The notes beneath the pieces were generated by a model. The model ran no database searches. It worked only from the letters and a program-made list of their open reading frames with translations, and had not been told where the DNA came from. A program made the position numbers and the translations under genes. Positions 24,595 through 35,599 of a stretch of DNA of 64,000 nt are shown here, piece after piece. This DNA comes from Tupaia tana (Eukaryota > Chordata > Mammalia > Scandentia > Tupaiidae): NCBI GenBank assembly GCA_026018925.1, contig JAKSZU010000009.1, positions 79,017,090-79,081,089 on the forward strand, read 5' to 3'. The stretch's first letter is position 1. Each line of letters starts with the position of its first letter.

Positions 24595-24612
24595 AAGTGC
24601 AAGCACTTTTCT
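24595..24612. repeat. Right copy of the 18-bp TSD of L1-3
   Basis: aagtgcaagcacttttct, identical to 13318-13335. The host L1-2 sequence continues directly after it. Confidence 0.92.
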
Positions 24613-25736
24613 GATAAAGCATTCTCCTGTATTTTGGGTAGATACCCAGGAGTAGAATTTCTTGGTCATATGGTAGTTCTATTAGTAGGTCTTTGAGTAA
24701 CCTCCATATTGTTTTCCACAATGGCTGAACCAATTTATGTTCCTAACAGTAGTTTAGGATATTTCCCATTTCACCACAACCCCACCAACACTTAGCAATT
24801 TTTAAATTTTAGTCTTTGCCATTCTCACAGGGGTTAGGTGGTATCTCATTGTGGTTTTAATCTGCATCTCCCTTATGATGAGGGATTTTGAACATTCTCT
24901 CATATGCTTTATGGCTGTTCACATGTCTTCCTTAGGGAGTAGTTTGTTTGGCTGATTTTCCAATCTTTTAATTGGATTAATCTTTCTTTTTTTGGGAAGG
25001 GCAAGTTACTTCAGTTCCCTGTGTATTCTGGCTATCAGTTTCTTATCTGAGACATCATTTACAAAAATATTTTCCCATTCCAAGGGTTGTCAATTCACAC
25101 TAATTACTGTGTTCTTTGCTGTTTAGAAATTTCTTAATCTGATGTAATCCCACTTGTCTATTTTGGAGATTATTTCCTGTGCTTTTGGGGGTCTTAAATT
25201 GTCTTTGCCCACTCCAGAGTCTCTCCATTCCTCTAGTGTTTTCCACCAGCAGTTTTATAGTTTGTGGTCTTAGGTTTAGATTTTTGATCCATTTTGAGTT
25301 GATTTTTGTTAATGGTGAAAGGTAGGAGTCCAGTGTCATTTTTCTGCAGGTGGATACCCAGTTTTTCCAGTACTTTTGCTAAAGAGGTATTCCTTTCCCC
25401 ACAGGATTGACTGATATCCTTTGTCAAAAGTCAGTTGGCTATATGTTTTGGGGTTTATTTCTAGTGTCTCTATTCTATTCTATTGGTCTACCTGTCTTTT
25501 TTTTTTTTCTAATACCATGCTATTTTGATTATGACAGCATTATAATATGTTTTGGGGTAAGGGAGTGAGGTGCTGCCCACTCCACTCTTCAAAGGAATGC
25601 TTTGGCAATATGGCATCTTTTATGATTTTGGACAAATTCGATGATTGTGTTTTCTAGATCTGTGAAGAATGTCTCTGGTAATTTGATTGGAAGTTCATTA
25701 AATATGTAGATTAATTTGGGTAGAATTGCCATTTTT

Positions 25737-26001
25737 TTTTTTTTTTTTGGAGAGGTTTTCGCTGTAGGGCGCGTGCGCTCGCCAGACAGACAGAGAGAGA
25801 CATAGAAACAGAAAGCGAGAAATCACCCCCCAGGGGGGATGGTCACACCGCAATCCCTTCTCCTCCATTCTCCTCTCGGGATCTTGGGCACGCATGCACA
25901 CGCGCACGGCGTGAGTTTTAAGCCACCGGGTCCAGGATGCAAACCACGGTTGACTACATGGGAGTCCAGCGACATAGCCATTACGCTAACTGCTGGTTCC
26001 C
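25737..26001 (-). mobile_element. tRNA-derived SINE (minus) in L1-2
   Basis: A complete copy, GGAACCAGCAG variant, with TSD agaattgccatttt on both sides (about 25722-25735 and 26003-26016). Confidence 0.93.
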
Positions 26002-26361
26002 AAGAATTGCCATTTTAATTATATTAATTTTTCCGATTTAGTAACATGATATGTTCTTTCACTTTTTTGTGTCATTTTCAGTGTTGTTTTTCAGATTATT
26101 GCAGTTTTCCTTGTAAAGGTCTTTGACTTCCTTGGTTAGGTTTATCCCTAAGTATTGTATCCATTTTGTAGCTAGGGTAAAAGGAATTTTTTTCTTCCCT
26201 TCCACATTGGTCAGGTTGTTTGCATATAGAATGCTATCCATTTTTTTGTATGTTGAATTTGTATCCTCCCACTTTACTGTATTCATTTATTACTTTGAGT
26301 TTTTTCCCGGATACCATTGGGTCTTCTAAGTACACCATCATGTCATCTGCAAATAAAGATT

Positions 26362-26629
26362 TTTTTTTTTTTTTTTTTTACAGATTTTTGCTATACGGTG
26401 CATGCGCTTGCCAAAAAGACAGAAAGAGACAGAGAGACAGAAAGCGAGAAATCACCCCCCATGGGGGACGGCCATACCACAATCCCTTTCTCCACCATTC
26501 TCTTCTCAGGATCTTGGGTATGCATGCACACACACCCAGTGTGAGTTTAACCACCGGGCCCGGGACTCAAACTGCAGATGACTAAATGGGAGTCCAGAGA
26601 CATAGCCATTACGTCAACTGCTGGTCCCA
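26362..26629 (-). mobile_element. tRNA-derived SINE (minus) in L1-2 RT region
   Basis: A complete, more diverged copy flanked by caaataaagat (about 26350-26360 and 26630-26640). It splits the block coding the RT active site of L1-2. Confidence 0.92.
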
Positions 26630-27329
26630 CAAATAAAGATATTTTTAACTCATCTTTGCCTATATTAGTGCCTTTTATATTATTCTCTTTTCTGATTGCA
26701 TTGGCTAAGACTTCTATCACTATATTGAAAAGGAGTGGAGAAAGTGGGCATCCATGTCTAGGACAATACTTCAGAGAAAAGCATTCAGCTTTTTCCCAAT
26801 CAATATACTGTTAGCTATAAGTTTTTCACATTTGGCTTTTATTGTGTTGAGAAATAACCCTTCTGTGCCAATTTTTCTGAGTCTTAATGATGAAGAGATG
26901 TTTTATTTTATCGCATGTTTTTTCTGTCTTGTATTTATTGAAATAATCATGCTTTTTATCATTCTTTTTGTTAATTTGGTGTAGTACATTTATGGTTTTG
27001 TGTATGGTGAAGAAATCTTGTATGCCTGGAATAAAGCTTACCTGGTCATTACAATTAATCTTTTTTATACTGTTGTTGGATACAATTTTGCAAGGATCTT
27101 ATTGAGAATTTTTGCCTCTATATTCATCAGAGATATTAGTCTGTAGTTTTTCTTTTGTTTCATGTCCTTAGCTGTTTTGGGGACGAGGATATAAGAGGCT
27201 TCATAAAATTAGTTTGGGAGGATTTCTTCCTTTTGGATCTTTAGAAATAATTTGAGTAGAATGTGAATGAACTCTTCTTTAAAAGTTTTGTAGAATTCAG
27301 AAGTAAAGCCACTTTGATCTGTAGCCCCC

Positions 27330-28130
27330 TGCCTAGTCTGGAAAACTGAGTCAGGGCCATTCTTTGACCCCAACTCCATCTCCAGCCCAAGTCTAGCTCT
27401 TGTAACCTGAGATCCCACCTACTTGCTAGAAAGGGCAGCTCCCAGCTCTCCAGCAGAGGCTCAGTCCATTTGTAACCCACTTCCCATTCAAAGAAACTTA
27501 GCCAGGGCCATTCTGTGGTCCCAGCTCCAGTTTCAGCCCCAACCCAGATCTCCCAACCTCAGAGTCCCTCCTTCTCCCTGATAGGAAAAGCAGCTCCCAG
27601 CTCTCCATCAGAGCCCACTTCTATCTGCAGCCCCCTGCCCAGTCAGGGAAACTGAGGCAGGGCTGTTGATTGGCCCCAGCTCCAGCCCCAGTCCAGTTCT
27701 CCCACCCTCAGAGTCCCCCCTCTCCTTGCCAGACAAGAAAGTTCCCAGCTCTCCAGCAGAGCCTACTTTCATATGCAGCCCACTACTCAGTCAGGGAAAC
27801 TGAGCCAGGACCATTCTTTGGTACCAGAGCAACCTCTTCTCCCTGACAGAAACGGAAGCTTTCAGTTCTCCAGCAGAGCCCACTTACATCTGCATCCCAC
27901 TTTCTAGTCAGGGAAAACACCAGGGCCATTCTTTGACCCCAGCTGCAGCTCCAACCCCAGCACAGTTCTCCCAACCTCAGAGACAGCCCTACTCCCTGCC
28001 GGAAAGATTTTTTTCTCCTTTCTTTTGGTAATTCTTTGCTTCTCCTTATCCCATAGGGCAGCTCAGGGCTCTCCAGCAGAGCCCACTTCCACTTGCAGCC
28101 CCCTCTCCACAGCCACCCTGCACAAGCATG
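27330..28130 (+). promoter_or_regulatory. L1-4 5'UTR with ~150-bp tandem monomers
   Basis: Five copies of cag-tctccagcagagcccac recur near 27443, 27599, 27746, 27863 and 28055, with gggaaactgagccagggcc and ccccagctccag between. Spacings of about 156, 147, 117 and 192 bp suggest a ~150-bp unit with indels. The sequence is unlike the 128-bp or 216-bp units elsewhere in the window, so this lineage uses a different promoter repeat. Confidence 0.75.
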
Positions 28131-28603
28131 AACACGACTTTTTTCTTTTTTCCTCTTTCATATTCTTTCTTCTTCCCTCTCATAGTGTCATCTTCTCCTC
28201 ATCTTCCCCCACCCAGAGTGACTAGACAGTTTTAAAATCATAGTTTTCAAAAATCACAGTATTGTGAGGCTCCCTGGGATCCTCACTCTATACTGAACTA
28301 CCTGCAAAAAAGGAGAAACTGCTTTTTAGATACCTGAATAGAAAAGTCTTCCCATGGAGAGCACATTGCTAAACACAGAAGAAGAGAGACTTTGTCACAC
28401 ATCAATCCACAACAAAAGGGAAGCAAACTCATCCCCAGTGGCAGAAAGATTCTCCAAGAAGGTATTGAAAAGTGAACACATTACCAAATGGCTAGAAGTT
28501 GCAGAAGAGCCTCGAGTTTGAAAAAAAAAAAAAAAAAACAGGAAATATGCCCATCAAAAGAACACAATAACTCTCTTCAATCTCAAAAAAAAAAAAAGCT
28601 GAA

Positions 28604-29570
28604 ATGTCAGAGAAAGAATTCAGAATATTCATAGTGACAAAACTCTATGAATTGGAACAGAAAACAGACAATGAATGGCAGGAGATAAGGAAGCCCTTTC
28701 ATGATTTGAAAGAAAAGATGGACACCATAAGAAAGAATCAGATGAAACTATTAGAGATGAATTATGTAATAAAGGAAATAAAAAACTCTCTGAAAATTAT
28801 TAAAATCCGGAACCAGCACTTAGTGTAATGGCTATGTTGTTGTACTCCCATGCTGTCAACCGTGGTTCGAGTCCTGGACCCCGTGGCTTAAACTCACGCT
28901 GGGTGCTTGTGTATGTGTGCCCAAGATCCTGAGAGGAGAACGGAGGAGAAGGGATTGCAGCGTGGCCATTCCCCCTGATTTCTTTCTTTCTGTCTCTCTG
29001 TCTTTCTCTGTCTTTCTGGTGAGTGCATGTGCCCTAGAGAAAAAAAAAAAAAAAAAAAAAACTTCTCCAAAAATAAAAAAAGAAAAGAAAAGGAAAAAAA
29101 TTGTTAAAAGCCAATTATACCATACAAAAGATCAAATCTTAGATGTACAAGTCAAAACCTTTGACCTAGGAAAAAACACCAAAAAGAAAGAGAAAAATAA
29201 CTTAAAAAATTAGGATAATAAACGAGAAATACTAGATTCCATTAAATGTCCAAACATATAAATAATTGTTATCCCAGAAGGTGAAGAAACTAATAAGGGC
29301 ATGGAAAATCTATTCCATGAAATACTGGATTAAAACTTTCCTAGTCTAGAGAAGCATTCAAATACCCAGATCCAAGAAATACAAAAGACCCTAAATAGAA
29401 TCAACCTAAGAAGATCCTCTCATATTAAAAAATTCTTCTCAGAAATGCAAATAATCATATAAAATAATCATATAAAATTCTTTTCAGATAAGCAAAACCT
29501 GAAAGATTTTCCCTACGCCAGAGCAGCTCTTCATGAAACTCTGAAGAGAATGCTGTGCCAGGAAAACTAA
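28604..29570 (+). pseudogene. L1-4 ORF1 pseudogene split by a SINE
   Basis: Starts at ATG 28604 (MSEKEFRIFIVTKLYELEQK) with a coiled coil to IIKI. A SINE at 28808-29098 follows. The RRM-like region resumes after 29100 (..NVQTYK..PEGEE), and a part of the C-terminal domain is missing near 29430, where aaattcttctcag directly follows the SSH block. It ends with QEN-TAA near 29568. Confidence 0.85.
28808..29098 (+). mobile_element. tRNA-derived SINE with internal A expansion, in L1-4 ORF1
   Basis: GGAACCAGCA head and full body. A run of about 22 A lies between CCTAGAG and ACTTCTCC, inside the usual 3' end rather than at it. Imperfect TSD attattaaaa / attgttaaaa. Confidence 0.9.
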
Positions 29571-29612
29571 AACTGAACAGACAGTAAAAGGGAATAAAAG
29601 ATAGACAAGACA

Positions 29613-31888
29613 ATGACCAACTTAAAGGTAGGTACAAGTACAGAAATATCAATAATAACATTAAATGTTAATGGATTAAATTCTCCAATCAAGAGACACA
29701 GACTGGCTGAATAGATAAAAGAAGAAACCCTCTATCTGTTGCCTACATGAAATCCATCTCATGGATAAAGACATAAATAGACTAAAAGTGAAGGACTGGA
29801 GGGAACCAGCAGTTAGCGTAATGGCTATGTCGCTGGACTCCCACGTAGTTGACCGCAGTTCGCGTCCCGGACCTGGTGGCTTAAAACTCACGCCGGGCGC
29901 GTGTGCGTGTGTGCCCAAGATCCCGAGAGGAGAATGGAGGAGAAGGGATTGCGGCATGACCATCCCCCCTGGGGGGTAATTTCTCGCTTTCTGTCTCTAT
30001 GTCTCTCTCTGTCTGTCTGGAGAGCGCACGCGCCCTATAGCGAAAAAAAAAAAAAAAAAAAAAAAAACCTCTCCAAAAAAAAAAAAAAAAGAAGTGAAGG
30101 ACTGGAAAAGGTATTACATGCAAAGAGGAACCAAAAAAGAGCTGGGATCATGATACTAATTTCTGATGGAAGAAGCTTTAAAACAAACTGTATGAAGAGA
30201 CAAAGAAGGGCATTATATAGTAGTAAAAGGGCTAGTTCACCAAGAAGATATAACACTTCTAAATATCTATGCACCTAGCTCAGGAGCATCCAAATACGTG
30301 AAAGAAAGACTGTTAGATCTAAAAAGAGATATAGACTGCAACACACTAATTTCTGGGGACCTCAAAACCCTACTATCTCTTTTGGACAAATCATCTAGAC
30401 AAAAAATAAGCAAAGAGATAAAGGATCTAAATGATAACATAAATTAAATATGGACCTAACAGACATCTATAGAAGCTTCCACAACCCACCCCCCAAAAAC
30501 AAAACAAAACAAAACAAAAACAAAATAAACTTTTTCTCAAAAAAACATGGAACCTTTTCAAAGATTGACCACATGATAGGGCACAAAGCAAGACTACATA
30601 TTCAAAGGCATAGAAACGATATACAGGATCTTCTCTGACCATGATGGGATTAAACTTGATATTAATTTCAAGAAAAATCCTCAGAAATTCACAAATACAT
30701 AGAAACTAAACAATCTACTCCTCAAAGACTTTACAACTACTGAAGAAATAAAGACTGAAATTAAGAGACTCATGGAAGGCAATGACAATGAGTACACCAG
30801 TTTCCGTAATCTTTGGGACACTGCAAAAGCAGTCATAAGAGGGAAGTTCGTAGCAATTAGTGCACATAAGAAGAAGATGGAAAAAAGGCAAATGGGTCAC
30901 CTAACATCACAACTTAGAGAATTAAAAAAGCAACAGCAAAAATATCCAAAAAACTTCAGAAGAAAATAAATAATAAAGATCTAAGCAGAATAAATGAAAT
31001 AGATCTAAACAAACTATACATAAAATAAATTAATGTAAAAACTGGTTCTTTGAAAAGATAAAGAAAATTGACACATCACTAGCTAGACTATTTAAAAAGA
31101 GAGAAAGGAACCAGGTAAATCAAATTTGCAATGTAACAGTCAATATAACAACAGACGTAATAGAAATACAAAACCTCATTAGAGGATACTATGAACAAAT
31201 ACACACCAACAAACAAGAAAATATGGATGAGATAGACAAATTCCAGGACACATACAATCTACCAAGATTGATTCAGGAGGATGTAGAAAGTCTAAATAGG
31301 CCCATAACAAGCCATGAGATTGATCAGTAATAAATAATCTCCCAAAAAATAAAAGCCCTGGTCCTGAGGTCTTCTCCTCTGATTTCTATAAAACTTTTAA
31401 AGAAAAGTTAACCTCTATTCTACTCAAGTTATTTCTAAAAATCTAAAAGGTTGGAACTCTCCCAAATTAATTCTATGAAGCCACCATCCCTTTTATCCTT
31501 AAGACAGACAAGGACAGGACAAAGAAGGAAAACTATAGACTAATACCTCTGATGAATACAGAAACAAAAATTCTCAACAAGATACTAGCAAATTGTATCC
31601 AACAACATATAAAAATGATTATACACCACGACCAGGTAGGCTTTATTCCAGGGATGCAAAAATGGTTCAACATACAGAAAATCATAAATGTAATACACCA
31701 TATTAACAGAAAGAAAGATAAAAACCATGTGATCATATCAATTGATGAAAAAGAATTTTATAGGATACAACATCCCTTCATGATCAAGACTCTCAGAAAA
31801 ATCAGCATAGAAGGATTATTACTCAATAAAATAAACCTATCTATGTAAAACCCATAGCTAACATTATCCTGAATGGGGAAAAGCTGAA
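29613..31888 (+). pseudogene. L1-4 ORF2, endonuclease and part of RT
   Basis: Start MTNLKVGTSTEISIITLNVN at 29613. The endonuclease region carries a SINE at 29801-30091. A short (caaaa)n patch interrupts the FHPKT block at about 30490. RGKFVAISAHKKKM lies near 30840, and RT fragments run to 31885. Many stops; truncated before the RT active site. Confidence 0.87.
29801..30091 (+). mobile_element. tRNA-derived SINE with internal A expansion, in L1-4 ORF2
   Basis: A well-conserved copy (GGGAACCAGCAG, GTTCGCGTCCCGG). Perfect 15-bp TSD aagtgaaggactgga (29786-29800 and 30092-30106). An A-run of about 25 lies between CCTATAGCG and CCTCTCC. Confidence 0.95.
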
Positions 31889-33642
31889 AGCTTTCTTTCA
31901 TATCCTGGATTACTTCACTGAGCAATAGATTGTCCATATCTGACCACTTTCTATCATGTGCCAGGCAGGGTCTTCTTTTTTTTTATGGCTGAGTAGTCTT
32001 CCATAGAGTATATATACCACATTTTTTAAATCCATTCATCAGTTTGTGGGCATTTGGGTTGGTCCCATGTCTTAGCAATTGTATTTTTTTTTCCAATAAA
32101 CATTGATACTCAAGCGCTTTACTTACTGAGCATTCTCCTGTCCTTTGGGTAGATACCCAGAAGTGGGATTGCTGGATCAAATGGGAGTTCTATTTCTAGG
32201 TCTTCGAGGAAACTCCATATTGTTCTCCACAGGGGCTGAACCTTTTTACATTCCCACCATCAGTGTAGGAGAGTTCCCTTTTCAACACATCCCCACCAAC
32301 ACTTACCATTTTTGTATATTTAATCTTTGCTATTCTGACAGGGGCTAGGTGGTATCTCATATGATTTTAATATGTATCTCTTTTATGATGAGGGATGTTG
32401 AGCATTTCCTCATATGCTTTTTGGCTGTTCATATGTCTTCCTTAGAGAGATTTTTGTTTGGCTCATTTTCCCATCTTTTAATTGTGTTAATCATTTTTTT
32501 TTCATGTAAGGTGCTTGAGTTTCCTGTGTATTCTGGTTAACACTCCCTTGTCTGAGGCATATTTTACAAAAATATTCTCCCATTCTGAGGGTTGTCGATT
32601 CACACTAGTTACTGTGTCCTTTGCTGTGCAGAAAATTCTTAGTCTGATATAGTCCCACTTGTCTATTTTTATGGATTATTGCCTGTACTTTGGGAGTCTT
32701 ATTTAAGAAGTTTTTGCCTATTCCAATGTCTCACAGTTTCCCCAGTATTTTTCACCAGTAGTTTTATAGTTTGAGGTCTTAGGTTTAGATGTTTGATCCA
32801 TTTTGGTTTGACTTTTGTTAATGGTGAAAGATGGGGGTTCAGTTTCATCTTTTGCAGGTGGATACCCAGTTTTTCCAGCACAATTTACTAAAGAAGTTTT
32901 CCTTTTCCCAATGGATCAACTGCTATCTTTTTTTCAAAAATCAGTTGGCTGTAAGCTTTGGGGGTTATTTATAGGGTCTCTATTCTATTCCATTGGTCCA
33001 CATGTCTGTTTTTGTGCAAATACCATGCCGTTTTGATGATCACAGCTTTACAGTCTGTCTTGGGATCAGGGAGTGATGAGCCTCCCATTCCACTCTTCTT
33101 GCACAGGATTGCTTTGACAATACAAGGAATTTTATGATTTCAGACAAATTCTATGATTGTCTTTTCAAGATCTCTGAAGACTGTCTCTGGTATTTTGATT
33201 GGAATTTTATTAAGTATGTAGATTAATTTGGGTAGAATTGCCATCTTGATTATGTTAATTCTTCCAATCCAGGAACATGGGATGTTCTTCCACTTTTTTA
33301 TGTCGCTTTCAATATCTTTTTTAAGATTTTCATAGTTTTCTTCATAAAGGTCTTTGATTTCCTTAGTTGGGTTTATCCTTAGGTATCTTATACAATTTTT
33401 GGCTAGGTGAAAGGGATTCTTTTCTTCAGTTTTAATTCATTCAACTTATTGTTCATATATAGAAATGATAAAGATTTTTTGATGTTGATTTTGTATCCTA
33501 CTACTTTACTGTATTCACTTATTACTTCAAGAAGTTTTTACCTGGAGACCTTTGGGTCTTTTAAGTATACCATCAGGTCATCTGTGAATAAAGATATTTT
33601 CAACTCTTCTTTGCCTGTTTGAATGCCTTTAATATTCTCTTT
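31889..33642 (-). mobile_element. L1-5 (minus), ORF2 C-terminal part
   Basis: Reverse-strand ORF2 from its C-terminal end (31893, the MKER-like codons) through the thumb and RT part to 33642. No 3'UTR or poly-A is present at the left edge, which abuts plus-strand L1-4 directly. The element resumes at 35600 after a nested L1. Confidence 0.85.
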
Positions 33643-35599
33643 TATCTTTCTCAATCTTTTATGCATTCAATCACGTTATTTAGCTTACAAAGTGAATATT
33701 CCAACATGTGTACATTTCTCTCTAGTCCAGTTGATAATACTATAAAATTATCTTCAACACATAATATCACATTTTCTTGCCCCATTAATGCTTTGCCTCT
33801 CTATTTTTCTTCTAAATGTCCTTCCTCAGACTCTGCTCTTTCACCCACATGATATCTGATATTCACAACTGTTTTCTATGTTTCTATATCCTTTAGTCAA
33901 TCAGTTTAAGTCATAGAGTGTGGACACTTGGCACATATTAAGTGGGGACATACAATGTCTCTCCTTCATAGCCTGGCTTACTTCACTTAGCAGTAAATCT
34001 TCCATATTCATCCACTTCCAGTCAAAAGTTGAATAGTATTCCATAGAGTATATATGCCACAGTTTTTCAATCCATTCATCTGTTCGTGTGCATTTGGGTT
34101 GGTTCCATATCTTATCAATTGTGAAGAATGCTGCAATAAGCATTGATGTGCAAGCTCTTTTCCGATTAAGAATTCTTCTGTCCTTGGGGTAGATACCAAG
34201 GAGTTAGATTGCTGGATCATATCGTATTTCTATTTGTAGACTTTTGAGGAATCTCCAAATTGTTCTCCACAGTAGCTGGACCAATTTACATTCCCACCAG
34301 CAATGTAAGAGAGTTTTCCTTTCACCACACCCCTGCCAGTACTAATCATTTTTTGGAATTTTTTAATCTTAATCATTCTGACTGGGCTTAGGTGGTATCT
34401 CATTGTTGTTTTGATCTTCATTTCCCTTACAATGAGGTATGTTGAGCATTTTTTCATATCCCTTTTGATTATTCGAATACCATTCTTAGAGAGTGTTTTT
34501 TTTTTTCAACTCATTCTCCCATCCTTTAATAGGGTTGATCATTTTTTATTTTGGAACAGCTGCTTGAGTTCCTTTTGTATTCTGGTTATTAGTCCCTTAT
34601 CTGACGCTTAGTTTACAAAAATATTTTCCCATTCTGAGGGCTGCTGTGTCACACTAGTTATTTTGTCTTTTGCCATGCAGAAACTTCTTAGTCTGATGTA
34701 ATCCCACTTGTCTATTTTGAGGATTATCGGCTGTGCTTTGGGGGCCTTTTTAAAGAAGTTTTTACCTACTCCAATATCTCCCAGAGTTTCCCCAGTGTTT
34801 TCCAGGAGCAGTTTTATAGTTTGAGGTCTTAGGTTTAAATCTTTGATCCACCTTGAGTTGATTGTTGTCAATGGTGAGAGGTACGGGTAAAGATTCATCT
34901 TTGTGCAGGTGGAAATCCAGTTTTTCCAGCATCATTTGTTGAAGAGGTTTCCCTTTTCCAGCTATATCGACTGGTAGCCCTTGTTAAAAATCAGTTGCCT
35001 GGATGTTTGGGAATTTATTTCTAGGGACTCTATTCCATTCCATTGGTCCACCTGTCTGTATCTGTGCCAGTACCATGCTATTTTGATTATCCAGGGGTTT
35101 GTCCTATATTTTTGAGTCTAGAAGTAAGATGCTGCCCTGTCCACTCTTCTTGTGCAGGATTGCTTTAGCAATGTGTGTCTTTTATGATTTCAGACAAATT
35201 TTTTTTTTGAGAGGTTTTCACTATAGGGCACATGCACTCACCAGACAGACAGAGAGAGACATAGAGACAGAAAGCGAGAAATCACCCCCTCCAGGGGGGA
35301 TGGTCACACCGCAATCCCTTCTCCTCCATTCTCCTCTTGGGATCTTGGGCACGCACGCACACGCACCCGGCGTGAGTTTTAAGCCACCAGGTCCGGGACA
35401 CGAACCGCGGTCGACTACGTGGGAGTCCAGCAACATAGCCATTATGCTAACTGCTGGTTCCCCATTTCAGACAAATTTTATGATTGTCTTTTCTGGATGT
35501 GTAAAGAAAGTGTCTGGTACTTTGATTGGGATTGCATTAAATATGTAGATTAATTTGGGTAGAATTGCCATTTTGATTATGTTAATTCTTTCAATCCAG
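33643..35599 (-). mobile_element. L1-6: 5'-truncated minus L1 nested in L1-5
   Basis: Begins with an L1 3'UTR (cattcaatcacgttatttagc, as in L1-3 at 13380) and reads through ORF2 C-terminus (33901-34143, ..MEDLLLSEVSQAMKERHCMS) and thumb to about 35599. L1-5 is interrupted after gaatgcctttaatattctc and continues at 35600 with attgtattaactaagacttg, the next ORF2 block. It carries a SINE. Confidence 0.85.
35204..35462 (-). mobile_element. tRNA-derived SINE (minus) in L1-6
   Basis: A well-conserved copy, GGAACCAGCAG variant. TSD atttcagacaaatttt at about 35188-35203 and 35463-35478. Confidence 0.95.

Larger units (their letters stand above)
24613..27325 (-). mobile_element. L1-2 (minus), 5' segment: ORF2 C-terminal two-thirds
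   Basis: Continues the ORF2 pseudogene broken at 13335: thumb/C-terminal region at 24613-25700, then the RT with its active-site block near 26341-26350 (tgtcatctgc), ending near 27325 in the [10 protein letters not shown] segment. Frames are heavily broken. SINEs are inserted at 25737 and 26362. It ends where the repeat-rich 5'UTR of plus-strand L1-4 starts. Confidence 0.88.
27326..31888 (+). mobile_element. L1-4: plus-strand L1 with repeat-rich 5'UTR, 3' part lost
   Basis: In order: GC-rich tandem 5'UTR (27326-28130), leader (28131-28603), ORF1 (28604-29570), ORF2 (29613-31888). It stops after the [10 protein letters not shown]-equivalent codons (aatggggaaaagctgaaagc), where a minus L1 begins. 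Two SINEs are inserted. No 3'UTR is present. Confidence 0.87.

Noticed and set aside
24260-24733. 157-codon minus-strand frame
   Set aside because: It joins ORF2 C-terminal codons of L1-2 to the L1-3 5'UTR monomers across the TSD. A junction artefact.
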